A stretch of DNA of 64,000 nt, from the NCBI GenBank assembly GCA_025529335.1, contig JAMYHX010000041.1:62001-126000 (forward strand), in the 5' to 3' direction. This DNA comes from Rhizopus sp. PT2906. Lineage: Eukaryota; Mucoromycota; Mucoromycetes; Mucorales; Rhizopodaceae. Shown piece by piece: positions 35,995-46,491 of this stretch (the first letter of the stretch is position 1; each line of letters begins with the position of its first letter). The translations under genes and the position numbers were made by a program. The notes below the pieces were generated by a model that did not search any database, was not told where the DNA came from, and saw nothing but the letters and a program-made list of their open reading frames with translations.

Positions 35995-36478
35995 ATAACA
36001 CAAAACCATTTGTGTGCATGTAGTTAATAGCATAGAGATAAAAAGTAAATAAATCCCCCTCTTTGAAGCTTTATTTCTTGCCTTGTTTAAATTAGAAGAT
36101 GCTTATTAAACCAGTCACTGCATTTGTACTCAGTAGTCAAAGATGACACTCGGTACATCGGAAATAAGGTTCGGAGAATCCGATATTCAATTAGTTCTTA
36201 TTCATGAAATGCTATAAACTATGGATTGAATGTGTCTCTATAAAGAAAGACTTTATTACGATCCAAGAAAAAGAAACAGAGAAAAAGCACTTGCAGTGTG
36301 TTATTATTATTATTATTATTATTTTGACAGCTGCATTTGAGTTTATTCAACAAGATCCAATCAAATTGCTTGTTCCTGTCAAACAGATATGACCAACACT
36401 GACACTTAATTTTTTTTTTCTGTTCTCTTTTCTCTCTCTCTCTTTTTTTTTTTTTTTCTTTTTTGAAAGTTTCTACCA
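35995..36478. other. Intergenic region with (TTA)n microsatellite
   Basis: About 480 bases. A (TTA)n run lies at 36301-36323, and a pyrimidine-rich stretch (36410-36465) precedes the chorismate mutase-prephenate dehydratase start. ORFs here are translations of these simple repeats. Confidence 0.5.
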
Positions 36479-37857
36479 ATGAGTGATTTACCTTCTCTTA
36501 GAAAAAAGATTGATTCTCTAGATATAACACTAGTCAACATACTAAACGAAAGGGCCCGTGTTTCATTGGACATTGGTGCAGCTAAAAGAAAATCAATGTA
36601 AGTAAATACATGAACGTTTATATAGATAACTTATATTACTCATCAGTACAGCAGAAGAAGCAGCAGAATCTGATGTACATGTGTATAGACCAGGTAGAGA
36701 AAAGGAGATTTACGAAAAGGTTTGATCATTTCAAAAAGATATCGTGTCATCTCGCTCAATATCCCTTATAGTTATCTCGTCTTAATCCAGGACCACTCAA
36801 TAATGATTCATTAAATGCCATCTTTAGAGAGGTAAGATTGTACAAGCATTTGATCATTTGGGCTCAATGATTAATGTATATATATATATACACTCCAAGA
36901 TTATGTCTGCATCGATCGCATTACAAAAGGATGTATCCATTGCTTATTTAGGACCTCAAGGCACCTTTTCTCATCAAGCTGCTTATAATCGCTTTGGTGA
37001 TAGCGTTGCCTACGTGGCTCAAAAGCAAATTAGCGGTAAAAAAAATACTAGATTATTTTATATTAATAGCCTATATCTTACTCGATTTTTAGATGTATTT
37101 GATGCTGTTGAAAAGGGTCAGACAACGTACGGCATTGTGCCCTTTGAAAATTCTACGTTTGGCACAGTAGTCGAAACATTAGATCGTTTCATTCATTCAC
37201 CTGTTAGAGTACGTGCAGAGACTTATCTGACAGTGCATCAATGTCTGTTGTCAAACAGTAAATTAGACAAGATCACAAAAGTGTATAGTCATCCTCAAGG
37301 ATTAGGTCAAACTCAAAAGTGGCTATCAGCGCATATTCCAACCGCAAGACGTATCACAGTTCGATCGACTGCAGAGGCTGCAGAAAAGGCGGCATTAGAA
37401 ACAGGAGCAGCGGCTATTTGCAGTGAAATCTGTGCAGAGCTTTATGGATTGGAAGTCGTGGCGTCCAATATAGAAGATGTTTCATGTAAGAAAAAAAAAA
37501 CAAAGAGATGTGTAAATAATAACAAATTTCAAAATAGCCAACAAGACTCGTTTCTTGATAATTGGTACAGCAAGTGATTCTCCTACACAAGATGATCATA
37601 CCTTGATCAGTTTCACCGTAGATCATCGTCAGCCTGGTGCACTATGTGATGGATTGAAAGTATTCAAGGATTATGGTCTAAATTTATTCAAGATAGACTC
37701 TCGTCCAAGTGGTCAACGTCCATGGCATTATGTCTTTTTTGTAGAATGTTCTGGTCATTTTGAAAATGAAGAAATCAAAAAGGCACTCAAGGATCTGGAT
37801 AAATTCTGCCTGGATGTTGTCGTCTTGGGTAGTTTCCCAAATCAAAGACCAGAATAA
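36479..37857 (+). CDS. Bifunctional chorismate mutase-prephenate dehydratase (P-protein type) with ACT domain
   Basis: Six exons: 36479-36597, 36647-36719, 36772-36831, 36900-37035, 37093-37485, 37538-37857, giving 366 aa. Residues 1-85 form an AroQ-type chorismate mutase helix set (LRKKIDSLDITLVNILNERA, LDIGAAKRKS) with the usual Arg/Lys positions. Residues about 95-275 are the prephenate dehydratase domain (VSIAYLGPQGTFSHQAA, GIVPFENSTFGTVVETLDRF, VYSHPQGLGQTQKWL, catalytic NKTRFLIIG). Residues about 285-366 are the ACT regulatory domain (GALCDGLKVFKDYGLNLFKI, DSRPSGQRPWHYVFFV). The enzyme takes chorismate to phenylpyruvate for phenylalanine. Yeast Pha2 lacks the mutase part, so this layout is bacterial-like. 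Convergent with ALO1, 28 bases apart. Confidence 0.93.
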
Positions 37858-37885
37858 AAAAAAAAAAAAAAGAAACATTAATTTA

Positions 37886-39455
37886 TTATAATTTTGCTAC
37901 TTCGATCGTCTGACGGTCTTCTACAACGTGTCGTCTTAAATAATCATTGAGGAATATGCCCTTTGGATCCAACTGTTGACGAACACGTAAAAAGTCCTTG
38001 AATTTAGGATAAGATGCCTCCAAATCCTTTCTTGTTTGACCATGTGCCTTTAAAGAAATGATTAGAAAACATTAAGCTATTGAACAAGAGAGTATACCTT
38101 GGCCCAATGAGGACGACCATTGTATTCACGCATAATGTCTTCGTACCCTTTCCAGTATTTCTTATATGGAACAGGCTTACCATAAGGTCTATACATAATC
38201 ACACCAATATAACAAGTTTTACGTCCGTTAGCAGGGCTTAACCAAACATCATCTTCATCCACAAAGCGAATTTCTACTGGGAAATGAACCTTGAGGTCGT
38301 TTTCGGTAATGAATTTATCCAATTTCATCAGGGCTGCAGGTGCATCTTTCCAGTCAATGGCCCATTCATTGACATATTGAGGAAAGAGACAGTCAAAGTT
38401 GAAGACCTTGTTGGAATCATCCACAACATGAATAGGTTTACTATGTAATGTTTTAAACATGAGTTTTGTAAGGTAAGGAATTAAAGAGGGTCCATATCGT
38501 GTGATATTGAGCATAGCCTGATAGATGTGGAATCCATATACTCTTTCCATAAAATAACTTGGTGAAGATTTATATTTTTCCTTGTCTGTACGATTGGCTC
38601 TCCACACAACACAATCATCTGTATGTGGGTACCACCAGATACGGGTGTGCTCTGATGAATGAATGACTTCGTCCCAATTTTCCAATACTTTAGAAAACTT
38701 GTATGGCTTTTGAATAGCCTCTAGCTTAAAGTCGGGTTCAACTTTCAAGGTCATACGAGTGATGATACCCAGAGCGCCCAGGCTACATCGAGCTGCTTCA
38801 AATACTTGTCTATTTTCATCTGGTGAACAAAACAGGACACTTCCGTCAGCTGTCACCAATGTTAAATTGACAATCTAATAATAAACAGAGTGTTAGTTTT
38901 ATACATCATTGTTGTTTGGGAGGGGAATATTTACAAATGTGGACAGACAACCAAAGTGAGCACCCGTTCCATGTGTTGCAGTAGCCATGACACCAGCGAC
39001 CGATTGATCAGAGATAGAGCCAAGGTTACTGAGAGCAAGACCATTTTCTCTTAAAACTACATGTAGCTTATGAAGGGACATACCAGCTTCAACTGTCACT
39101 GTGTTGTTATTCTTGTCAACATTCAAGAGAGCATTCAAGTTTTCAAGAGAGATCATGAATCCTGAAGAACATGCTAGATCAGAGGGTGAATGGCCACTGC
39201 CAACTGCTTTCAATGGCTTGTTTAATTTATTTGCCAGTAAAATTATCTATAAATAATAATAAACATTGTTTATAATTTGACAACTTATTATTATTATTGT
39301 TCTATGTTTACTTTTTGAACCTGACTTTCTGTCCTAGGACGAAAGAATAGTTCAGGTTTACATGTGAACGTATTTGACCAATTTTTAAATGTATAATCAT
39401 CTACTACCACTTGTTGAAGTTCAGGTTCTAATTGATAAATATCAATCGAGGTCAT
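37886..39455 (-). CDS. ALO1: D-arabinono-1,4-lactone oxidase
   Basis: Four exons: 39455-39312, 39246-38935, 38874-38098, 38047-37886, giving 464 aa. The FAD_PCMH domain has NWSNTFTCKPELFFRPRTES, AVGSGHSPSD (His is the covalent FAD site in yeast Alo1) and NLGSISDQSVAGVMATATHG. The ALO domain has TRIWWYPHTDDCVVWRANRT, FPVEIRFVDEDDVWLSP and CYIGVIMYRPYG. The HWxK signature (GRPHWAK) sits at the third exon junction, and the end is PKGIFLNDYLRR. The enzyme oxidises D-arabinono-1,4-lactone to D-erythroascorbate with release of hydrogen peroxide, in the mitochondrial outer membrane in yeast. Confidence 0.95.
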
Positions 39456-39664
39456 TAGGATATAAGAGAAAACAAAGAAACAAGGAAAAGAAGCAGGTTT
39501 ACAACATCAGAAAAAAATGATCCTCACTCCGCTTGAAAACATCATTTATACAACGGATGAGGCAATCTCTCTCTCTTTCTCGCTCTCTCACTTGCTTATT
39601 TGTTGATGCTATTAAAAAAATGAATAATTTATTTATATATATAAATGCGAAAAAAAGTCTATGT

Positions 39665-42600
39665 TCAGGCCGTAGAAGTGAGAGGTTGCAAGACATCAAA
39701 TGAACCTGTGCCTCCTTCTACCACTCGGCCAACAGCGATTCTTGAAGAGGGAGAGTCAAGTGTATCAAAGTCACCATGTCTATTATAAATAAAAAGGTTA
39801 ATTCATCTTTTTTTTATCATTATTTATAAAGTAACTTACAGTGTTGCTTCTGTTAAGAATTTACATGTCGATTCAAAACTCATCTTGAGGAAAGGTGCTA
39901 CATTGGATCCAATACCGATACGAGAGAATGGTTTATATCCACCTTCAAATGTCATATAGTCTGCAATCAATGTCAAGTGACGGCGATCCACCACAATACC
40001 ATAGACAGCAAAGACACTAGCCACTTCCTTAATAATGGCATTTCTAGCTGCTTCAACACCATATGTGTTCAAGATGGCAGCAATATCATTGGTATCAATA
40101 TAGTTGACATCAATAATATCAGAGAATGCCCACATGCCTCTGAGATTGACACCTTCAGTTTGAAGACGTTTCTATATTCAAAAAATGAGTATTGGTCATT
40201 TAATGTCAAATGTACTTACAGAAGTATCGTTTTCAGTGGGATTAATGTATTCAAAACATTTAGAAATACCCTTGACTTCATGGACAACCACTCTTGCGCA
40301 AGACTTTTCAATCAAAGAGATCATCAAGATCTTCTTAGTATCAGCAGGGAACTCCATATCAATTTCACAGAATGCACCATTGTTATCATCAAACTTGAAT
40401 CGGGTGCAGTATTTACTCTTTTGAACAGCTTGTTCTTCAAGTTTGCCTCCTTTAGAAGAGGGTCGCTTAGGTACTTCTTCCTCATCATCAGCACCAGCAA
40501 GAATAGCTTGTTCAAACTCTTCTTCCTCATCTTCCAAGCTCTTTTCATTGTCTTCGGGAACAATGTCATCTTCATCAGGCTCGTCATAACTTGCCTGTGG
40601 CTTGTTCTGTGCTGTTTTACGAGCTGTCTTGGCATCCATATCTTCTGCGTCGTCAGAGGCATATCCATCCTTAGCTGCAGCATCACCAAGATCTTCATTA
40701 GCATCCTCATCCCCAGGAGCGTCCATCTTGTGAGCTTTGCTAATATCTTCAATCTTTTTGGTATCTTTAATATCTTTACGGATCAACTCTTCCAAATCTT
40801 TCAGGAAAGCAGTAGCCAGCACTTCTTTAACACGCTTAGCAGAAACACGATATTCTTCGTTATATTCCTTTTCTTCAAAGAGATTGACACGAATAGAGTA
40901 TGTCTTGGATCTTTTGTAGTTATTGTCTGCCGTCTTGGCACTTGTCTTTTCTCTGACAACGACATTATCCACCAGTTGAGCCAATGTGAGTCTAGATGCA
41001 GATTTACAAAACTGAGAAGCCTTCTTTGCAGAGGTCTCTGGTAAGAGGGGCAGTAACATGGTAGGTGTTTTGATCTTGCGAGCAGCGGTCATGATAATTT
41101 CACGAAGACGAGGGATACCCAAGGTAACGTTGGCAGCACCATAACCAGCAAAGTGGAAAGTGTTTAATGTCATTTGTGTAGATGGTTCACCTACAGATTG
41201 TGCGGCTAATAGACCAACTGCTTCACCGGGCTCAACTAAACTGTGAAGGTATTTGAGGTTCATCAAGGCCTTAAACTTGTTCTTTGTTAAGCCAGCATAG
41301 CGAGCTGTGTTCTTTGAGAGTTGAGAATCCTTTTCGAAAGGCATGCCATCTGGGTTCTTTTGGATATAGTCCTTCATTGCAAGAGCGAATCGTTCAGAGA
41401 CAACACCGAGATGGGTGCCTGGATTATACACAGAAAGAGCAGGATCGTACTTGCCTGGCTTCTTCAAAGCCTTCTTGGCATATTCTTCACCTTGCTTGAT
41501 TTCAAGTGAGGCTAAGGCAGCCTTGGGGTGATATTTCTGAGAAAGAGCTTCGAAATTGTGAGCAGAGAAACTGAATTGATTGATATGCTTAGCCTTGATA
41601 ACGTCCAAAGAGTCTTCACCATAATGGAACTGTAAGACAGAGCCATCAGAATCGCGTACAGTGTGATCGTAATGAACACGTAAGCCTTCAAGATGCTTGA
41701 TCAAACAACGCTGCAAGTAACCAGAACGAGATGTCTTGACAGCAGTATCAATCAAACCCTCACGACCAGCCATACAATGGAAATAGTATTCTTGAGGACG
41801 AATACCCGTCAAGAAACGACCGGTGACGAAACCACCAGCACGGGCACTGGTATCAAAAGGTCTGAAGGAAGGAAGAGAACGACCTGAGACCATAAGAGGC
41901 ACACGACGACCTTCAAGTTCTTGTTGACCAAGTAAACAAGAAATTTGAGTAGCATTGACATTAGAACCCTTGGCACCAGACACAGTCATCATTTGCATGT
42001 CATTCTTGGGGAAAGGACGGATGAGACCATCAGGAAGACATTTCTGAGTGATAGAGGACGTCAACTTGTTTACTTTAGCCTTCATGGCATTATCAAGACC
42101 AGCCAGTTTGTTGTCATCACGAATGACTTCGTTCATACGAAGCTTGAATTCCTTTGAAAGCACTTCAGGGCTAGCTGTCTTTGCTGTATCTGCTAAGCCA
42201 AGGAATTCCAAGTGAGCTTCATCACCTAAGCCGACACCTTGGTCAAGTAATTCTCTACGCCATTGATCACCTTCCTTAGTGAGAACCAAATCATCCATAC
42301 GACAAGTGAAACCGTGTGATTGAAGGAACTTGATGAACAAACGACTCAAGATACTGAGAAGCATACCAGCGGCTTCAGGACTATAGATTTCATAAACAGA
42401 ATGAACAAGACCAAAAGCAGAAGCACCAAATTGTGACTTGTCCATGATACCGTGAATCAATTCACCATCCATAACCAATACCTTATCCTCTTCCTTGGCG
42501 TTGGGGCCCCAGAACTTGGCAGGTACCTTGGACTTGGAAGTCATGTTCAATTGTGCCTTACCCCATGTCAAGTTCTTGAGAATAGTGGAGATGACTTGCT

Positions 42601-44825
42601 TACCAGTCCACAAAGGTTGAGGCTTCATGATGGCAGGAGGCAACATTCTGATCTTGCCGCCACCGGTACCGTCGGTTTCAGGGCGAAGAGAACCATAAAG
42701 GAGTTGCTGATACTCTTCCTTGGTGAAGAATGTATCACGAGAACTCATCCATACACCAGAGTCAACATTATCTTGGATCAGACCACGAAGAGGGTTACCG
42801 CTTGTAGGGACCAAGTATTGGTTGTCGGTATTGGCAATAAAGGAAGCTTCAGCACGAGCAATTTCATTTTGAGGAAAGTGAATGTTCATTTCATCACCGT
42901 CAAAATCAGCATTATAAGTGTTACAATTAGCGTAGTGCATACGAATCGTCTTTTCCCCAGGTAAAATACGAGCCTTGTGTGCCATGATGGATGGTTTGTG
43001 AAGTGTGGGTTGACGATTCAAAAGGAGCATATCACCATTACGCAAGTGACGGAAGACCTTCTTGTTGATCGTTTGAGTACGTGTAGGGTAAGGATTGTTT
43101 CCGCTTTGAGCTGTATGAGAGCTTTGAGGAGCCAAGAGTGAGTTGGCAAGAGCAATACGAGATTCTATACTGAGGTCACCAAGGACATCAATGGATTGAT
43201 CTTCGTTCTGAACGTGTGTAGCACCAGGCCATTTGTTGGGACCGTTGATGACAGCTTGTCTCATCTCCTTGATGTTGTGAGGGGTGACTGGTTCTGGATA
43301 AGTAAGCTTGGTAGCAAAGACAGGAGGAATACCAATTTCGGATGTTTCAATGAATGGATCGGGGGAGATGACTGAACGAGCAGCATAGTTGACACGCTTA
43401 CCCATCATATGCTTTCTGAATAAACCTTCCTTCTTTTCCAAGGCTTGACGAATACCAGGAGGCAAGTTCTTTCCTTGGGCGACTTGGGTAGGATTTTTAG
43501 TAGAGTCAATAAATGAATTCACAGCATGCTGAAGACCAATAATAGAATCTACAAATCTATTACGTGTTGCCTCCAACTTCTTTTTATCGACTGGTTCTTG
43601 ATCTGAAATGGCTTGCAATTCTTCAGAAAGGTCACGGACAAGATGAGATCCTTTTAGAATGTTGGATAAAAGTTCATTTTGAGGTGATTCAAATGTTTTA
43701 TCGCCCATGACAGAGGGAGGTCTAAAGCGAGTGGGTGCCACTGCCAACACTTCGATAAAGAACATGTGGTAGGTGGCCTTTTTGATAAATGAAGGAACGC
43801 GAGGATCACGAGCACCAAAGAGCAATGTGGTGATATCTCCTTCTTTTTCAAACAGGGCTTGCACATGCTTACGGACTTCATAAGGGGTTAAAAATCGCTG
43901 GCCGTTGGTAAATCCCTTTATCTCTTCGAAACTGCCAGTTTGGTTGTTCAGACGGTCCATGGCAGCCTGATCCTTCTTGTTGAGAGCAAGTTGGAAGAGT
44001 TTGGCAGCTCCATCACGACGAATAGGAGGAGAAATACCGGAACAGTTGGCACACTTTTTGCTATGAATACATTGTTTCATGAAATCTCTCATGACAGACT
44101 TTCGAACTTCGTTGATGACTGTAACTTTATAATCTTTTGCAGCATATTTACGGCTTTCTTCATCTGCCAAAGCATTTTTCATAAAGGTGTCGATATGTTC
44201 GATATAATCCTCGACTGTTGATAGCGAAAGTGCTTGTTCTTCCATTCTGTCTTCCAATGTCTCGTCATCTTTAGCTTCTGTCTTTTTGAAATCAAGGACG
44301 AGCTCGTTCAATGACTGTGCTTCGTTCACTAAACCGTGCTGTAATAAAGTCAATTGTGCACTGTATTTTTTCATCTGAGATAATTGTTAGCTTTATAAAA
44401 CACACACAACGTATATTGTATTTACCAAAGCACGAGAAATACGGAATTGATGACAATAGATACATTTGGCCCTGAGAATAGCGTAGAGATTGTCAAAGAA
44501 CATGGGATTATATGCTGGAATAGGAATTTCAATATGACCAAAATGGCCAGGACAGTTGAAATGATCTTGTGAACAGGTGGCACATCTACAGATAAATCGA
44601 GTTAATGATATAAAAGTGTTACTGCTGCTGTTTATTTTACATTTGAGTCTTTTGGAAGGGACCAAGTGCAGGGTCATATAAACCACCTTTTGTTGGGTGA
44701 CCTAAGGCGTCAAAGAGTATGGGATTGAAGATCTGTTTGACAGATATCTTTCTAATCTCGCTGGGCTCATAGAAAGAGAAGGATACATAGTCCACCTCAG
44801 TGCCAATAGGAACTGATATATTCAT
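39665..44825 (-). CDS. RPA190: RNA polymerase I largest subunit (A190)
   Basis: Five exons: 44825-44641, 44585-44426, 44374-40220, 40171-39840, 39779-39665, giving 1648 aa. I start at the ATG at 44825 ([16 protein letters not shown]), matching yeast MDISKPVG; the open frame upstream is low-complexity leader. The zinc region [20 protein letters not shown] is split across the first junction. The clamp and active-site parts are [37 protein letters not shown] and the Mg-binding [14 protein letters not shown]. The bridge-helix area has [20 protein letters not shown], and [17 protein letters not shown] follows. An acidic insertion ([20 protein letters not shown]) in the jaw is normal for A190. The last two exons encode [20 protein letters not shown]. 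It makes the rRNA precursor in the nucleolus. Confidence 0.97.
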
Positions 44826-45390
44826 AATAGGTCTCTTGGTGGTTGGTGCTGAAAGAGGACTAAGCTGTGGAAGGTTAAATTTTTTTTTCTCAAAAAAAAA
44901 AAAAGGGGGAAGCCACACTGTCAGCGGATAGACTGCTTTTCTTTTTCATGCAAATTATAGTAACGAACTGATTTCGTTTTAGTCTCCCAGCCCATTTTTG
45001 TTTTAGTAAAGACTCAGTTTTCGCTTGGGAAAGAGTTAATTATTATTATTCCTTTTTACTATATAAGGCAATATACTTCCTATAGTCTACACTTAGACCT
45101 TTTTATCTTCTTTGCTACCCTTTTCTTTTTCTTTTCTTGGGGAAAACATTTACTGTTTTTACGATAATTAGAAAAAGTAAGCTTTTAATATATTTTATTC
45201 TTTTTATATATGTATTGACAGAAATAATACTCTCTTGAAAACTAATAGAATAGTTAATTTCTAAATTGAGTTGTCCCCACCAAATACTTCACAATTTAAT
45301 CTGTGTTAACAGGCATACCATTCGCGCACAGCCCGCGCACTACTTCGTGTATTTGCAACGTCACTATTTTGCAACCTCACTGTTCAGGTC
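44826..45390. other. Intergenic region, no gene seen
   Basis: About 565 bases: the RPA190 leader (T- and A-runs near 44880-44910) and AT-rich sequence up to the MITE. Pyrimidine-rich sequence near 45110-45140 and a TATAAGG near 45062 could belong to an unseen transcript, but no reading frame follows. Confidence 0.4.
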
Positions 45391-45778
45391 AACACTACAT
45401 GCACCAGAAAATAGGCTAATGCTACGGGCGCCTCCTTGGAGGCACTACCTATGTTGTCACGTTACAATTTTATACTAACAAAGTCTCTGCCTAATCTAAG
45501 GTTGTCCAGTTCACTCTGATATAAAATACAAATTTATCATAATTATACGTGTTCTTGCATCTTTGTTGACCAACTGACAACATAAAACTAGAATATATAG
45601 CAACCTTTCTTTTCTATCTCTTTCTTCTTCCTGAAAAGAAACAAAACAAGTTGGCAACTTTATAAAGCTATGCTTAGCTTGACGCCACACATTCAAAAAC
45701 TTTGCTGGACGACACCATAGGTAACGGATAGAGGTAGTTTCCGTAGTATTGGTCTAATTTCTGGAGTATGTAGTGTTT
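45391..45778 (+). mobile_element. MITE copy C (best-preserved member)
   Basis: About 388 bp. The left terminus AACACTACATGCACCAGAAA continues as ATAGGCTAATGCTACGGGCG. The right terminus read backwards is AACACTACATACTCCAGAAA, continuing ATTAGACCAATACTACGGAA, so imperfect terminal inverted repeats of about 40-70 bp are visible. A small internal palindrome, GCGCCTCCTTGGAGGC, sits at about 45428-45443. The centre matches copies A and B (CAAAGTCTCTGCCTAATCTA, CGTGTTCTTGCATCTTTGTT). No ORF for a transposase exists. The CACTA start recalls the CACTA superfamily, but flanks do not show a clear 3-bp duplication, so the superfamily is left open. Confidence 0.85.
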
Positions 45779-46491
45779 CCCTTTTTTAAAATATTCTATT
45801 TTGGTCTTCTTCACTAAATAACAAGTGCTTCTACCTTACTCTATACAAAACCGCGTCTTTACCATTTTACATCCAGTTCTAAAAACAACAAATCATATGC
45901 CTGCGATTTTTTTAAAAGAAACCGCATACGAATATGCTGCCAAAAACAAGAAGTTTGGCTTTACTCAGAAAGCCGGTGTGATATGCTATTCGAAGCTGAA
46001 GACCACTATTTATATAAAATTATAGACATATCTGATATATCACATGATTCACATTTGGATCTCTTCTCCTCTTTACAACAATAACAAATTATTCAAAAGT
46101 TGTCTTCAGCAAAAATCCAAACAAGCTCCACTTATGATGTGAGTACAGTTGAAAATGTCATCGAAAAGGTAAGAAAGAAATCCAGTTTGTATCCAGAATC
46201 ATTTGTTTAAAAATTGATATACCAATAAAACATAAGGCTGTCACTTTTCGTAAGTAAAATCCCGTGTTTTATTTGAATCTGAATATGATAGCCATATTTG
46301 GACACTCAGTAATGCAGCTTTGAGAACGTCACTTGCCTTGATCATTTAGCTGTATACAACGATTCCTGTTAAATTCATTAAGTAGCGCTTTAATAAACTA
46401 AATGTATAAATTGTATAAATAGCGATTAACATTCATAATAAAGAAAAAAAAACGATATATATCAAAAAAGATAATAATAACATTATGACTT
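45779..46491. other. Region between MITE C and the Crypton relic
   Basis: About 710 bases. A possible former coding piece on the plus strand (45940-46090) reads KQEVWLYSESRCDMLFEAED, then HYLYKIIDISDISHDSHLDL, before a stop; family unknown. The rest is AT-rich. No complete gene. Confidence 0.35.

Noticed and set aside
39977..41044. 355-codon plus-strand ORF
   Set aside because: Exact antisense of RPA190 exons with no domain; a shadow of the real gene.
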